DNA from: Clostridium sp.
GTDB lineage: Bacteria > Bacillota > Clostridia > Lachnospirales > Lachnospiraceae
DNA: 15,848 nucleotides
Direction: 5' to 3'
Assembly (NCBI GenBank): GCA_004554205.1
Contig: SFNH01000036.1
Location: 1 to 15,848, forward strand
The notes under the pieces were generated by a model. It was not told the DNA's origin. It did no database searches and saw only the letters and a list, made by a program, of their open reading frames with translations. The translations under genes were made by a program, and so were the position numbers. Below, piece by piece: positions 15,498 through 15,848 of the stretch; the first letter of the stretch is position 1, and each line of letters starts with the position of its first letter.

Positions 15498-15848
15498 CGG
15501 CGTTTCCGGCGGGTTTTACGCCGCAGCCCCGGAAAGACAGTCCCATGTGACACGCTGCGTTTCCTGCTCGGTCCGCGCGCTTATTAGCCGCCAGTCGCGT
15601 GAAACTCGCCTGCGGCTCAAACAACACGCTTTGTGGCAGCGGCTAGCGCAGACCTCACTACGGAAGCCTCGCTATCGTCACCGGTTCTGTCTTCCGGGGC
15701 CTTGCGGCTGATATTGTCCAGCCCCGAGGGAGCGCTGTGCAAACCTCATTGTGAGGGAGACCGGTGAACACTTTTGCGAGCTAATTGGGCAGGAGATAAT
15801 TGTTCAGTAGGTCTGCGCATTTACTGCGCTGACCGTAAGAAAACGTGG
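15498..15848 (+). ncRNA. Structured non-coding region, candidate HEARO/omega-like RNA (continues past the window)
   Basis: No credible gene covers 15477-15848. Five nested colinear helices fold 15520-15708 on itself: GCCGCA plus GCCCCGGAAAGACAG (15520-15540) with 15687-15708 (a one-base and a two-base bulge); GTGAC (15547-15551) with GTCAC (15677-15681); GTTTCC (15559-15564) with GGAAGC (15662-15667); GGTCCGCGC (15570-15578) with GCGCAGACC (15646-15654, one mismatch); and TAGCCGC (15585-15591) with GCGGCTA (15639-15645). A second domain follows: GCAAA (15739-15743) with TTTGC (15773-15777), enclosing the hairpin CCTCA-TTG-TGAGG (15744-15756). A terminal hairpin spans 15810-15834. A small hairpin (15498-15503 with 15518-15523) competes at the left edge. 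Strand is inferred from context. The length and position would suit a HEARO/omega RNA before an IscB-type gene, but a different structured RNA or dispersed repeat is possible. Confidence 0.55.
15810..15834 (+). other. Terminal hairpin of the structured 3' region
   Basis: GGTC (15810-15813) pairs with GACC (15831-15834), and GCGCA (15815-15819) with TGCGC (15825-15829). A T-T mismatch separates the two helices and the loop is TTTAC. No T-run follows (the next bases are GTAAGAAAACGTGG), so this is not an intrinsic terminator. It is the last structured element before the window ends. Confidence 0.75.

Noticed and set aside
15498..15523. Terminator for the miaB operon (hairpin CGGCGT with ACGCCG)
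   Set aside because: No T-run follows the stem, and its right arm overlaps the outer helix of the larger foldback.
15400..15627. Minus-strand 75-codon open frame across the end of the PLP enzyme gene and the tail
   Set aside because: It overlaps the conserved enzyme by 77 bases, has no good ribosome binding site, and its codons fall on the RNA helices. If the element is multi-copy it may recur in databases as a spurious protein.
15454..15711. Plus-strand 85-codon open frame in the tail
   Set aside because: Its start lies inside the PLP enzyme gene and its Arg/Ser/Cys-rich translation has no domain character; it runs through the foldback.
15477..15848. 5' part of a group II intron
   Set aside because: I see no GUGYG-type 5' boundary followed by recognisable domain I elements, and the helices do not resemble that layout. 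It cannot be fully excluded without downstream sequence.
15477..15848. RNase P RNA, tmRNA, SRP RNA or a common riboswitch
   Set aside because: The conserved core sequences I would expect for these families are not found on either strand.

Overview
The window is GC-rich, low-phage chromosomal backbone that looks like a Gram-positive anaerobe of the Lachnospiraceae (Clostridium cluster XIVa type). The reasons are strong AGGAGG-type ribosome binding sites, frequent GTG starts, a PUA-less ProB, an endonuclease-type MutL, a miaB-mutS-mutL-miaA cluster and a secreted choline-binding-repeat protein. This placement is inferred from gene content and was not tested by a search.

Layout. (1) Positions 2-355 hold the 3' end of a small membrane-anchored protein. 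It converges on a minus-strand gene (409-1254) for a secreted cell-wall-binding protein, and the two share a bidirectional terminator at 354-394. (2) A 220-base divergent region (1255-1474) carries promoters facing both ways. (3) Positions 1475-7086 are a tight five-gene + strand unit: an HI0933/BaiN-like flavoprotein, a COG2509-type FAD protein, proB, a 5-formyltetrahydrofolate cyclo-ligase, and proA. Genes overlap or lie at most 31 bases apart. ProB and ProA catalyse the first two steps of proline synthesis from glutamate; proC is not here. (4) An extended -10 promoter at 7140-7148 starts a second five-gene unit, 7185-15476: miaB, mutS, mutL, miaA and a methionine gamma-lyase-family PLP enzyme (YnbB-like). 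MiaA and MiaB act in sequence on A37 of tRNAs reading UNN codons. MutS and MutL form a methyl-independent mismatch repair pair, with a clamp-binding motif in MutS and the endonuclease motif in MutL.

(5) The last 372 bases (15477-15848) have no credible gene but are rich in nested complementary segments. Five colinear helices form a foldback from 15520 to 15708, followed by a compact 3' domain and a terminal hairpin, and the sequence runs off the window. This is the least explained part. My best guess is a structured RNA at the left end of a mobile element, possibly a HEARO/omega RNA preceding an IscB-type gene just beyond the edge. The structure is visible in the sequence; the family name is a hypothesis.
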